64,000 bases of DNA from Hyphomicrobiales bacterium (GTDB lineage Bacteria; Pseudomonadota; Alphaproteobacteria; Rhizobiales; Xanthobacteraceae): assembly GCA_021732215.1 (NCBI GenBank), contig JAKFVL010000019.1, forward strand, positions 1 to 64,000, read 5' to 3'. Made by a program: the position numbers and the translations under genes. Below are positions 1 through 7,877 of this stretch, piece after piece (the stretch's first letter is position 1; each line of letters begins with the position of its first letter). Below the pieces are notes generated by a model. It ran no database searches. It worked only from the letters and a program-made list of their open reading frames with translations, and had not been told where the DNA came from.

Positions 1-299
1 GTGGTGGGGGGTGTTTTCGATCGAGAAAGACTCTCCGCGAAATCCTTCGGCGTCGATTTGCGGGCGCGATGCGCGGCTGCCTCGCCGCCGGCGCGGCGAT
101 CCCAGGAATTGTCCGGCGGCGGCTGGATGCCGGTGCCAGATCCCATGCCCGCATCGCCGCGATTGATCGCGGGATTGAGCAATTCGGCGAGCGCCGGCCC
201 GATCGGCTGCACGTCGGGCCTCGACGCTAAGGATTTTGGCGCCTTCGACTTTGGCGTTTTCGTTGCGGATTTTTTCGGTGTGCCGGGGGATTTCGCCAT
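1..299 (-). CDS. uvrB: Probable UvrB (excinuclease ABC subunit B), N-terminal part only
   Basis: Reading the minus strand from an ATG at 299 gives an open frame that leaves the window at position 1 (about 99 residues). It begins MAKSPGTPKKSATKTPKSKA and is rich in Lys, Pro, Ser and Ala, followed by a segment with PALAELLNPAINRGDAG and PPPDNSWDRR. From memory, UvrB proteins of Bradyrhizobium and Rhodopseudomonas carry this kind of long, disordered N-terminal extension before the helicase core; none of the helicase motifs lie inside the window, so the call rests on the extension alone. UvrB would act in nucleotide excision repair with UvrA and UvrC. The long overlapping plus-strand frame is a codon-bias shadow. 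Alternative: another protein with a basic disordered N-terminus. Confidence 0.5.
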   Translation of the reverse strand, partial: MAKSPGTPKKSATKTPKSKAPKSLASRPDVQPIGPALAELLNPAINRGDAGMGSGTGIQPPPDNSWDRRAGGEAAAHRARKSTPKDFAESLSRSKTPPT

Positions 300-380
300 G
301 GCCGGAATATGGGGCGGCGAGGGCGTCAGGAAAAGGGCAAAACGGAACTGCCCACTGTCAACGTGTGGCAGGAGTAAATC

Positions 381-1145
381 TTACAACACCTTTGCCGTAT
401 TGCCCTTAAACAGGATCGGGCCTGTCGGGCGGCCGGTCGGCGAGCCGCCTTCCGGTTCGAGTGTGATCTCGAACAACTGGTTGGCCACTGTCTCCGGCAG
501 CTCGTCGAGATTGAGATCGATGGCGCGCGACTGGCCGGTCAGTCCGACCGGCTTCGGCCCGACGGCGCGGTCCCACAACGTCCACACCTGCAAGGTGCGG
601 CCTTGCGGCACGTCGATGGTCTTCAGCGGGATCAGTTCGACCCGGCCGTTGGCGAACGCGTTGACCACCGCGCCGACTTCGCGCGTCGCATCGCTCACCA
701 GCACCGCGACATAGACCGGCTTGCGCTGCGCCAGCGCGACCAGATCGCGGCGCAGGTGCTTCGATGTCGTGATCGAACCGATGGCGATGAAGGCGAAGAT
801 CAGCGCGGCAGCGGTGCCGATCAGGCCGGTCACGCGCCAGAAGCGCAGGTTGTGCCACAGCGTAGCGCCGCGCGTCGCGCCGCGCATGCCGGCCGGGACA
901 ACCGCGGCACGGTCGGCCTTGGTCGATTGCACGATGCGCTGCCAGAGCTGCGCGGTCGGCGTTACGGGCGGCGCGCTGATGTCGAAATCGCCGAGCCGCT
1001 TGCGCCAGTTATTGACGGCGCGCTGAAACGATTCATCGGTCTCCAGCCGCTCGTCGGCAGCCGCTTCGGCGACGGAATCGAGCAGGCCCATCACGTAATC
1101 GGCGGCCAGCATATCCAGTTCGCGGTCGTCAGGAAGCTGGGTCAT
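381..1145 (-). CDS. Anti-sigma factor, RskA/anti-sigma-K family
   Basis: This 254-residue protein should hold the ECF sigma factor encoded just upstream in an inactive state at the inner membrane. The N-terminal part contains LDMLAADYVMGLLD, the helix typical of anti-sigma-K proteins that binds sigma. A single hydrophobic segment follows at about residues 88-110 (TGLIGTAAALIFAFIAIG), and the periplasmic half has the RskA-like domain (KPVYVAVLVSDA, LQVWTLWD). The ATG was chosen because it overlaps the sigma stop codon in an ATGA arrangement, giving tight translational coupling; longer upstream starts would run far into the sigma gene. The inducing signal cannot be read from the sequence. Confidence 0.88.
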   Translation of the reverse strand: MTQLPDDRELDMLAADYVMGLLDSVAEAAADERLETDESFQRAVNNWRKRLGDFDISAPPVTPTAQLWQRIVQSTKADRAAVVPAGMRGATRGATLWHNLRFWRVTGLIGTAAALIFAFIAIGSITTSKHLRRDLVALAQRKPVYVAVLVSDATREVGAVVNAFANGRVELIPLKTIDVPQGRTLQVWTLWDRAVGPKPVGLTGQSRAIDLNLDELPETVANQLFEITLEPEGGSPTGRPTGPILFKGNTAKVL

Positions 1146-1723
1146 CCCATGCACTCCTGCAACGAGATCAGGCTGCGCCGCGCCCAGCTCTTCACGGTGC
1201 CGAGCGGCACCTTGAGGCGGCCGGCGAGTTCGCCGTGGCTCATGCCATAGACGTAGGCGAGCACGACGACATCGCGGCGCGGGCGCTCGATCTGCTCGAG
1301 GCACTTGCGCAGCGCGCTTGCTTCGGGAAGCCGCGCCATCGCGTCTTCCGGTGCGATCTCCTCCGGATGTTCGCCGGCCGAATCGTAGCGGTGTTCGTTG
1401 CGATGAATGCTGAGCGCGCGATTGCGCACCACGGCATAGAGCCAGCCCAGCGCCGCGCCGCGCGCCGGATCGAAACTGCGCGCGCCGTTCCAGATCCGCA
1501 CGAAGGCGTCGTGCACCGCTTCCTCGGCAAGGTCCTGGCGGAACAGGATTCGCCGCGCGACCCCGATCATGCGCGGAGCCTCGCTGTCATAGATCATCTG
1601 CAACGCCCTGCGGTCGCCGGCAGCGCAACGCACCAGCGCGGCTGACATCTGCGCTTCCCGCTCGACATTCAGCAATGCGACGCCCGTTCTGTCGTCCAAA
1701 CTGCCGTTCCGGATCATGTTCAT
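1142..1723 (-). CDS. ECF RNA polymerase sigma factor (SigK-like)
   Basis: A 193-residue extracytoplasmic-function sigma factor. Region sigma-2 (about residues 30-100) shows the promoter-melting helix and the FVRIWNGA segment; region sigma-4 (about 135-190) shows the helix-turn-helix ending in VPLGTVKSWARRSLISL. It has only these two domains, the normal ECF size. Its 3' end overlaps the start of the RskA-type anti-sigma gene by four bases, so the two form an operon. The gene is divergent from the secreted DUF4394 protein across about 150 bases, which makes that protein a likely target. In-frame ATGs at 1723 and 1717 are both possible starts. I could not identify a convincing autoregulated promoter by eye. 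Confidence 0.92.
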   Translation of the reverse strand: MNMIRNGSLDDRTGVALLNVEREAQMSAALVRCAAGDRRALQMIYDSEAPRMIGVARRILFRQDLAEEAVHDAFVRIWNGARSFDPARGAALGWLYAVVRNRALSIHRNEHRYDSAGEHPEEIAPEDAMARLPEASALRKCLEQIERPRRDVVVLAYVYGMSHGELAGRLKVPLGTVKSWARRSLISLQECMG

Positions 1724-1872
1724 CCACTTGCATAGCCTTTATACCGCGCCGCTGCGGCATTTGGATGCACGGTTTCGGATTTTTTTCTGCGTCTCTGCAT
1801 CCGATCCCGGCTTTCCGGAGGTATCCGCTGCGATGGCCCGAATGGACCCGTCGTAAAACAGGGAGTTATCCG

Positions 1873-2649
1873 ATGAAAATCCGTACTGTTCTGGCCGCCT
1901 CCGCGGCCTTGCTCATGACCTCTGCCGCCGCCTATTCGGCGGAAGTTGCCGCGCTGATCGGCAACGACACCATCGCGACCGTCGATACCGCCGCCAAGAA
2001 GGCGACGGGTTCCGTCAAGGTTTCAGGGATTTCCGGCGCGCTGGTCGGCATCGATGTGCGTCCCGCCGATGGCTTGCTCTATGGCCTGGTCGATGACGGA
2101 ACCGTGGTGACGATCGCCAAGGACGGCAAGGCGACCATGAAGTCCAAGCTCGATACGATGCTCGCCAAGGGCGTTGCCGCCACCGTCGACTTCAACCCCG
2201 TTGCGGATCGTCTGCGCGTGATCGGCGCCGACGGCATGAACCTGCGCGCCAACGTCGACGACGGCAAGGTGACGAAGGACGGCGACATCAAGTTCGCTGA
2301 AACCGATGCCAACAAGGGCGCCAGGCCCAACATCGTCGCGGGGGCCTACACCAATTCGGTGAAGGGCACCAAGGAGACCGCGCTGTTCGACATCGACTCC
2401 AGGATGAACATCGTCAAGCAGGCGCCGCCGAACGACGGCATTCTCAACACCATCGGTGCGCTCGGCATCAAGGGCGACACGGTCGCGTTCGATATCTCGA
2501 CTGACGCCAGCGGCAAGAACGATGCCTGGGTGATGGCCGGCAACACGCTCTACAGCGTCGATCTCGCCACCGGCAAGGCAACCGAAGCTGCCAAGATCAC
2601 CGGCGTCAGCGGCACTGTGAAGGATATCGCAGTCATGCCCGGCAAATAA
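1873..2649 (+). CDS. Secreted DUF4394 domain protein
   Basis: A 258-residue protein with a clear signal peptide (residues 1-23, ending SAAAYSA). The mature part repeats beta-propeller-like strands such as ALIGNDTIATVDT, GIDVRPADGLLYGLVDDG, VDFNPVADRLRVIGADG and VAFDISTDASGKND, which match the DUF4394 family. The function of the family is not known; a periplasmic ligand-binding or sensing role is a guess. Start is the ATG at 1873, preceded by GGGAG at 1861-1865 and followed by the signal peptide; the longer upstream frame overlaps the divergent sigma gene. Its position divergent from an ECF sigma operon suggests it belongs to that regulon. Confidence 0.88.
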   Translation: MKIRTVLAASAALLMTSAAAYSAEVAALIGNDTIATVDTAAKKATGSVKVSGISGALVGIDVRPADGLLYGLVDDGTVVTIAKDGKATMKSKLDTMLAKGVAATVDFNPVADRLRVIGADGMNLRANVDDGKVTKDGDIKFAETDANKGARPNIVAGAYTNSVKGTKETALFDIDSRMNIVKQAPPNDGILNTIGALGIKGDTVAFDISTDASGKNDAWVMAGNTLYSVDLATGKATEAAKITGVSGTVKDIAVMPGK

Positions 2650-2676
2650 TCTCCAAGGGTTTGTCAGGCATACCGG

Positions 2677-2710
2677 CGGCGGCGTTGCGGTTCTCGCAGC
2701 GCCGCCGTTT
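2677..2710 (+). terminator. Rho-independent terminator after the DUF4394 gene
   Basis: A GC-rich hairpin has arms CGGCGGCG (2677-2684) and CGCCGCCG (2700-2707), with an extra TGCG/CGCA pairing inside, then TTT. It starts 27 bases after the stop codon. The T tract is short, so termination may be partial. Confidence 0.6.
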
Positions 2711-2863
2711 CGCTGTCCGCTGCACGATCACATTGCCGCGCGCGGACCGGCGGTCCCATTGACTTGCGGGAACGCGCGCGCAACATTCATGCAGTCGCAT
2801 CCAATTGGTGCCCAGCACGAACCTCGCAAGCCAGCTCAAGAACTTTCAGCAAGGACCGCAAAG

Positions 2864-3568
2864 ATGATCGATGTGTATTACTGGCCGACGCCGAACGGCC
2901 ACAAGATCACGATGTTTCTCGAGGAAACAGGAGAGCCCTACAAGATCGTGCCGGTGAATATCGGCAAGGGCGAGCAGTTTGAGCCGGAGTTTCTCAGGTT
3001 CTCGCCGAACAATCGGATGCCGGCGATGATCGATCACAAGCCAAAGGACGGCGGCGCGCCGGTCGAGATTTTCGAGTCGGGCGCCATGCTGCTGTATCTC
3101 GCCGAGAAAACCGGCAAGTTCATGCCGTCGGATCTGCGCAAGCGTTACGACGTGATCCAGTGGGTGATGTGGCAGATGGGCGGCCTCGGCCCGATGGCCG
3201 GACAGAATCATCATTTCTCGATCTATGCGCCGGAAAAATTGCCTTATGCCATCAGCCGCTACGTCAACGAGACCAACCGGCTCTATGGCGTGCTCAACAA
3301 GCGGCTTGCCGATCGCCCGTTCATTGCCGGCGAGTACTCCATCGCCGACATGATGAGCTACCCGTGGATCGTGCCGTGGAAGCGTCAGGGCCAGAACCTG
3401 GACGATTTCCCGCATCTGCGCCGCTGGTTCAATTCGATCCGCGAACGGCCTGCGACGGTGCGGGCCTATGAACTGACCGACAAGATCAATCCGAACGCGG
3501 CCGTCGGCATCAACACCGAAGAGCAGAAGAGAATCCTGTTCGGCCAGACCGCGGCGGTGGTGAAGTAA
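2864..3568 (+). CDS. Glutathione S-transferase, YghU/YfcG-like
   Basis: A 234-residue cytosolic glutathione-dependent enzyme. The thioredoxin-like N-domain (about 1-88) carries YYWPTPNGHKITMFLEE and the glutathione-binding ESGAMLLYLAEKTGKF segment; the helical C-domain follows with GEYSIADMMSYPWI. The Asn in the PTPNGHK region replaces the usual Ser or Tyr, as in the Nu-class/YghU-YfcG enzymes, which act as disulfide reductases rather than conjugating transferases. That reaction is inferred from family. The ATG at 2864 is preferred over an upstream frame start because AAGGA lies nine bases before it and the domain begins immediately. It appears to be a single-gene unit, followed by a palindromic repeat at 3591-3710. 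Confidence 0.9.
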   Translation: MIDVYYWPTPNGHKITMFLEETGEPYKIVPVNIGKGEQFEPEFLRFSPNNRMPAMIDHKPKDGGAPVEIFESGAMLLYLAEKTGKFMPSDLRKRYDVIQWVMWQMGGLGPMAGQNHHFSIYAPEKLPYAISRYVNETNRLYGVLNKRLADRPFIAGEYSIADMMSYPWIVPWKRQGQNLDDFPHLRRWFNSIRERPATVRAYELTDKINPNAAVGINTEEQKRILFGQTAAVVK

Positions 3569-3590
3569 CACATCGCGCTCTGCGTTCTCG

Positions 3591-3710
3591 CCTCTCTCTG
3601 CACGCGGGGAGAGGTCGCCCGCCGCAGTTCGAAGATAAGGCGCGGCGGGTGACGGGCGGTTCAGTCATCGCTCATCAGATTTGCCCCTTACCCCGCATGC
3701 GGGGTGAGGG
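3591..3710. repeat. Palindromic intergenic repeat pair (CCTCTCCCC / CCCTCACCC family)
   Basis: Two palindromic units lie here: 3591-3614 (CCTCTC ... GAGAGG) and 3684-3710 (CCCCTTACCCCGC ATGC GGGGTGAGGG). Related units occur at 28177-28317 and 43603-43745. The second unit overlaps and supplies the last codons and the stop of the CWC gene on the minus strand. Confidence 0.75.
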
Positions 3711-3882
3711 AGCTGGCAGCCTCCCGCAGACAATCCGGGCACAGGCAATCGCTGCCATCGTTCGGCATCGGCAAACGAAAGCTCTCGTCCGCGCACCAGC
3801 ATGCGCCGGACTTGGCGCACGAAAACTCCGTGCCGCATTTTTCGCACCGGAGAGCGCGGGGCGTTACGTCTGTCTGTTGCAT
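3688..3882 (-). CDS. Small cysteine-rich CWC family protein
   Basis: A 64-residue cytosolic protein with eight cysteines: CEKCGTEFSC, then CWCADE, then CLCPDCLREA. The order Cys-x2-Cys, CWC, and a C-terminal Cys-x-Cys-x2-Cys matches the cysteine-rich CWC family found widely in Proteobacteria, presumed to bind zinc; its function is unknown. The ATG at 3882 gives the full motif set. The last six residues and the stop codon lie in a palindromic repeat, so the natural C-terminus may have been replaced. It stands alone between the GST and the aldo/keto reductase. Confidence 0.85.
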   Translation of the reverse strand: MQQTDVTPRALRCEKCGTEFSCAKSGACWCADESFRLPMPNDGSDCLCPDCLREAASSLTPHAG

Positions 3883-3917
3883 TGAGGCAGCCTATCACAG
3901 CTTCCGCATCGGCGATG

Positions 3918-4859
3918 TCAGCCCAGCGTGATTCTGTCGATCTCTGCCATATCTTCGGCGGTCAGCTTCCAGCCGACCGCCGCGACGTTCTGCGTGATCT
4001 GTTCTTCGGATGTCGCGCCAGCGATCACGCTCGACACCTGCGGCTTGCAGGCGAGCCACGACATCGCCAGCTCCAGCATCGATTTGCCGCGCGCTTTGGT
4101 GAAGTCCTGCAGCTTGGCGACGATCGCCTCGTTCTTTGGCGTGGCGTAGCGGTTGCGCAGCGCAGGCATCTTGGCGAAGCGGGTGTTGGCGTCGACATCG
4201 GCTCCGGGCTTGTACTTGCCGGTGAGCAAGCCGCTGGCGAGCGGAAAGAACGGCAGATAGCCCATGTTGTAGGCCTGCGCGCAGGGTAGCAATTCTTTTT
4301 CGTTGTCGCGGAACACCAGGGACCATTCGTCCTGGCACGACACGAAGCCGTGGGTGTTGATCGATTTCGCGACCTCCTGCGCCTGCGCCACGCGCCATGC
4401 CGGAAAGTTCGAGCAGCCGATGTAGCGCACCTTGCCCTGGCGGATCAGATCTTCCAGCGCGCGCAGCGTCTCGTCGATCGGCGTCAGCGGATCGCAGTCG
4501 TGCTGTTGATAGAGATCGATGTGGTCGGTCTTTAGCCGCGTGAGACTGTCCTCCACCGCGCGCATGATGTAGCGCCGGGACGCGCCAATTTTCGTGCCGT
4601 CGTCCGACATCGCCTTGGCGTATTTGGTCGCAAGCACGATGTCCTTGCGGCGATTGCCGAGAACATCGCCCAGAACCTTTTCCGATCCGCCGCGTCCGGC
4701 ATAGATATCCGCCGTGTCGAACAGCGTGATGCCGAGATCGAGCGCCTTGTGGATCACCTTGCGCGAGGTCTCCAGATCGATGCGGACGCCGAAGTTGTTG
4801 CAGCCGATGCCGACAGCCGACACGCGCAGACCGGAGCTGCCGAGATTGCGGATTTCCAT
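3918..4859 (-). CDS. Aldo/keto reductase
   Basis: A 313-residue NADPH-dependent oxidoreductase with a TIM-barrel fold. The catalytic set is visible: Asp and Tyr in LFDTADIYAGRGGSEKVLG (about residues 43-61), Lys in IVLATKYAK, and His in LYQQHDCDP; the C-terminal cofactor region SSVIAGATSEEQITQN is also present. The N-terminus MEIRNLGSSGLRVSAVGIGCN is the usual start of this family, so the ATG at 4859 is chosen over longer frames. It resembles the YajO/general-stress subgroup; the substrate cannot be predicted. It runs in the same direction as the PlsC gene upstream but is separated by about 120 bases. Confidence 0.93.
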   Translation of the reverse strand: MEIRNLGSSGLRVSAVGIGCNNFGVRIDLETSRKVIHKALDLGITLFDTADIYAGRGGSEKVLGDVLGNRRKDIVLATKYAKAMSDDGTKIGASRRYIMRAVEDSLTRLKTDHIDLYQQHDCDPLTPIDETLRALEDLIRQGKVRYIGCSNFPAWRVAQAQEVAKSINTHGFVSCQDEWSLVFRDNEKELLPCAQAYNMGYLPFFPLASGLLTGKYKPGADVDANTRFAKMPALRNRYATPKNEAIVAKLQDFTKARGKSMLELAMSWLACKPQVSSVIAGATSEEQITQNVAAVGWKLTAEDMAEIDRITLG

Positions 4860-4981
4860 GGATATTATCCTGTGAGACGCCGGCTTCGGAATAGCGAGCT
4901 GACGTATTTGGCTATGCGAAGGGATCGCCTCATCATTCTGACGTCCGCCGGCTTGCACAGCAAGCGGCAGGACGCAGGCGG

Positions 4982-5818
4982 TTATGCGAGTTTCGGTTCC
5001 GCCGCTGTTTCGCGCGTTGCCGTGGGTTGAGCCGACCGCGGCGCGCGCATCGCCGCCGTTGTCATACGCCGCACCGCCATTTCGGCGTCGCGAGCGATGA
5101 TCTTGCGGTTGGCGCTCATGTCATAGGCTCTCGCGTCGCCCCAGGTGATGGTGACATCGACCGCGCCTGAGGCCAGCACGCCGATCAGATGCGGAATGAG
5201 ATCGATATCGCCGTACCACGCCACGCGATCGCGCAACCCGCGGCCGATCGGCAATCCGGCCCAGCCGGTATAGGCCAGCGACAGCGGTTGCACGGTGACG
5301 CTGTCGTGGTGGGTCGTCTTGCCGAGCGCATGATGGACCGCGCCGATCAATGCGGAACGGAACGGCAGGATGTGGGTGCCGTTGCTCGATGTGCCCTCCG
5401 CAAACAGCACCACGGCGTCGCCGCCCAGCATCCGGTCGGCGATTTCCTGGGTCGCAGCGCCGGTGCGATGCCGCGCCTGGCGGTCGATGAAGATCGAGCG
5501 CTGCAATTTGGCAAGCCATCCGAACACCGGCCAGCGCGCAATCTCGTTCTTGGCGACGAAGACCGCCGGTGCGACGGCGCTGATGACGCAGATGTCGAGC
5601 CAGGACACATGATTGGCGAGGATCAGGACCGGATTTGCCATGCTCCGCGTGCCGATTTCGCGAATCCGGATTCCGACCACGGCACAGAGCACACGATGAA
5701 ACAGATGCGGGATGGTCCGTTGCAGGTGGGTGTTGAAATAAATTCCGGCGAGCTGAAAGGGCAGCAGAACCAGCGCCAGCAGCGTGAGGAACAGGACGAT
5801 CGGGACGACGCGGATCAT
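4982..5818 (-). CDS. plsC: 1-acyl-sn-glycerol-3-phosphate acyltransferase (PlsC family)
   Basis: A 278-residue membrane acyltransferase that would transfer an acyl chain to a lysophospholipid, making phosphatidic acid or a related lipid. An N-terminal hydrophobic helix (about residues 5-27) anchors it. The catalytic HX4D motif is NHVSWLD (His70, Asp75), followed by the FIDR substrate motif and the EGTSS motif in FAEGTSSNG. The ATG at 5818 puts the membrane anchor right at the N-terminus. The gene symbol is a family label: many alphaproteobacteria have several PlsC paralogues, including ornithine-lipid acyltransferases (OlsA), and this one could be either. Confidence 0.88.
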   Translation of the reverse strand: MIRVVPIVLFLTLLALVLLPFQLAGIYFNTHLQRTIPHLFHRVLCAVVGIRIREIGTRSMANPVLILANHVSWLDICVISAVAPAVFVAKNEIARWPVFGWLAKLQRSIFIDRQARHRTGAATQEIADRMLGGDAVVLFAEGTSSNGTHILPFRSALIGAVHHALGKTTHHDSVTVQPLSLAYTGWAGLPIGRGLRDRVAWYGDIDLIPHLIGVLASGAVDVTITWGDARAYDMSANRKIIARDAEMAVRRMTTAAMRAPRSAQPTATRETAAEPKLA

Positions 5819-6001
5819 GTGGAGCGTATTGAATTCCGGTGGCCTGACAGTGCGGCGCCGGCGAGGCTGATGACCGGCGCGGACAGTCTTACCCGACCCC
5901 TCCGGCCATACCAATCCGGCAATCCATATTCCGGCACGGCAAAAAAGAAAGCGGCCCCGGCCAGTTGCGGCGACTGACGGGGACCGCTGGATATGCGCCC
6001 G

Positions 6002-6208
6002 TTAATTGGACGGGGGCTGACGGGCGCAGGTGAACGCTAGCCGTACTGCGTGACGGTGCGGTGACAGTCCGGGGTTGTCCACATGCCGCGAGGCGGACTG
6101 GTTCGGGGGCGGTCGCCGATCGGTCTGGACGGCGCTGGCCGATTTCGCCAGCGCAACGGCGGCCAGCGAGGCGGCAATTGAGGAGGCAATGAAATGGCTG
6201 CGGCTCAT
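6002..6208 (-). CDS. Possible small secreted protein
   Basis: This 68-residue frame starts with what looks like a signal peptide (MSRSHFIASSIAASLAAVAL, cleavage after AKSASA) and continues with a basic, Pro-rich tail. I recognise no family. It is the only plausible gene in the 469-base space between the PlsC gene and the sugar dehydrogenase; the rest of that space shows no clear feature. The ribosome binding site is weak (AGGG about eleven bases upstream). It could be a chance frame in GC-rich DNA. Confidence 0.33.
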   Translation of the reverse strand: MSRSHFIASSIAASLAAVALAKSASAVQTDRRPPPNQSASRHVDNPGLSPHRHAVRLAFTCARQPPSN

Positions 6209-6287
6209 GGACTGATGCCCTGCGCGGGGCAGCCACAATGGCTGCCGATCCATCAGTCGTCGCAATGGCAGATGGGTGCGTTCGAAG

Positions 6288-7451
6288 CTATTTCGCCGCA
6301 GGGGTCACGCGCAGGATGCGCCCGGCGGAATTGTCGGTCAAAAGCCAGATCGCGCCGTCCGGTCCCTGCCGCACGTCGCGGATGCGCTCGTTGAGATTCT
6401 GCAGGATGCGTTCTTCAGCGCCGACTGTGTTGCCGTTCAGCGGCAGCCGCACCAGCATCTGGCCCGCCAGCGCGCCGACAAGCAGGCTGCCTTTCCATTT
6501 CGGAAACAGGTTGCCGGTGTAGAACGCCATGCCGGACGGTGCGATCGACGGCACCCAGTATTTCACCGGCTGCTCCATGCCGTCCTTCGACGTCGAGGCG
6601 TGCAGCTTCGCGCCTGAGTAGTCGATGCCATAGCCGATCACCGGCCAGCCGTAGTTCTTGCCCTTGCCGATGATGTTGATTTCGTCGCCGCCGCGCGGGC
6701 CGTGCTCGATTTCCCAGAGGTCGCCGGTCGCCGGGTTGAATGCGAGGCTTTGCGAATTGCGATGACCGTAACTCCAGACTTCCGGCTTGGCGTCGCCGCG
6801 GTCGGTGAACGGGTTGTCCTTTGGCGCGACGCCTTCGGGTGAGATGCGGACCACCTTGCCGATATGATTGTCGAGCGTCTGTGCCTGGTCGCGCGCGCTG
6901 TAGTGATCGCCCAGGGAAATGAACAGGCTGTTGTCCGGCGCCTGCGCGATGCGGCAGCCATAATGATTGCCGGACGAGAGCCGTCCGTCCTGGCGGAAGA
7001 TGACACGGACATCGGTGAGGCGCGGCGGCGAACTGTCGTTGAGCTTGCCGCGTGCGACGGTGGTCCGGCCGCCGCCCGAGGCGCGTTCGGCGTAGCAGAA
7101 ATAGATCGTTCCGTTCTGCACGAAGGACTTGTCGATGGCGACATCAAGCATGCCGCCTTGTCCCGAATACCAGACCTCCGGCGTGCCGGCGAGCGGCGGC
7201 GACAACTGGCCTTCGCGCGTAACGAGGCGGATGCGGCCGGGCTTCTCGGTCACGATCATCCGGCCGTCAGGCAGAAAGGCGAGGCCCCACGGATAGGCGA
7301 GGCCGGTGGCAATCGTCTCGACCTCGAGCTTGCCTGCCGATGATGTGAACGAGGCGCTGTCGCCTCGGGTGCTGGTGGCGATGAGGAAAGTCGCCGCCAG
7401 CGCGGTGGCGATCGCGAGCGACGCGGTGACGAGGACTAGGGGCGTCTTCAT
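6288..7451 (-). CDS. PQQ-dependent aldose sugar dehydrogenase (GSDH/YliI-like)
   Basis: A 387-residue protein of the soluble glucose/sorbosone dehydrogenase family, a six-bladed beta-propeller that oxidises aldose sugars using pyrroloquinoline quinone in the periplasm. An N-terminal hydrophobic stretch (about residues 5-25) acts as signal or anchor. Blade motifs are seen in YPWGLAFLPDGRMIVTEKPG, HYGCRIAQAPDNSLFISLGDH, SYGHRNSQSLAFNP, WEIEHGPRGGDEINII and NYGWPVIGYGIDY. No PQQ biosynthesis genes lie in the window, so cofactor supply is an open question. Length matches the YliI-type subgroup. It seems to be a single-gene unit; the small membrane protein upstream at 7531-7704 may be co-transcribed. 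Confidence 0.92.
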   Translation of the reverse strand: MKTPLVLVTASLAIATALAATFLIATSTRGDSASFTSSAGKLEVETIATGLAYPWGLAFLPDGRMIVTEKPGRIRLVTREGQLSPPLAGTPEVWYSGQGGMLDVAIDKSFVQNGTIYFCYAERASGGGRTTVARGKLNDSSPPRLTDVRVIFRQDGRLSSGNHYGCRIAQAPDNSLFISLGDHYSARDQAQTLDNHIGKVVRISPEGVAPKDNPFTDRGDAKPEVWSYGHRNSQSLAFNPATGDLWEIEHGPRGGDEINIIGKGKNYGWPVIGYGIDYSGAKLHASTSKDGMEQPVKYWVPSIAPSGMAFYTGNLFPKWKGSLLVGALAGQMLVRLPLNGNTVGAEERILQNLNERIRDVRQGPDGAIWLLTDNSAGRILRVTPAAK

Positions 7452-7530
7452 CGCAACCTCTCGAACTCGCGTTGCGCGTGCACCGGCGCGGGATCGGCAA
7501 TACAGGAGATATGTTTGGAAAGGGCGCGGC

Positions 7531-7704
7531 TCAAGCCGGCAGCGGCATCGCCGCGACGACTTTGATCGACAGCACCGTGACGGCCACGATCAGGCATAGC
7601 GAGATTGCGCCGATCGCGATCGACGCCGCGATGGCGGTTCGGAGACGGAAGGTAGTGGTGGCACGGCTGCCAAAACCGGCAGCGGCGCCATGCGACCGCG
7701 ACAT
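7531..7704 (-). CDS. Small single-pass membrane protein
   Basis: A 57-residue frame, too short for common ORF cut-offs. It has a polar, basic N-terminus (MSRSHGAAAGFGSRATT) and one strong transmembrane helix (about residues 25-50, with ASIAIGAISLCLIVAVTVLS), ending in MPLPA. AAGG motifs lie just before the ATG. Codon use looks normal (GC-rich third positions), unlike a random shadow. No family is recognised. It is in the same direction as the sugar dehydrogenase, 79 bases upstream. Confidence 0.5.
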   Translation of the reverse strand: MSRSHGAAAGFGSRATTTFRLRTAIAASIAIGAISLCLIVAVTVLSIKVVAAMPLPA

Positions 7705-7877
7705 AGCCTTAGATCCTTGGCCCTAAAGATCGATTCAAGCGAGCGAATCACCTGCACCATCTGAATCGCAGAAATGACTGTCTTGATTGCGGCGGGAAAG
7801 TCACAAAAGAGGCCAAAACGCGGCAAATTGGAACACGGCGGCGTGAAATCCCCGTTATTCTCGGGAGTTCACTGCTT

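Noticed and set aside
1-714. 237-residue plus-strand frame at the window start
   Set aside because: It lies antisense to the probable uvrB start and the anti-sigma gene; its composition (Arg, Ser, Gly, Pro) is that of a shadow frame.
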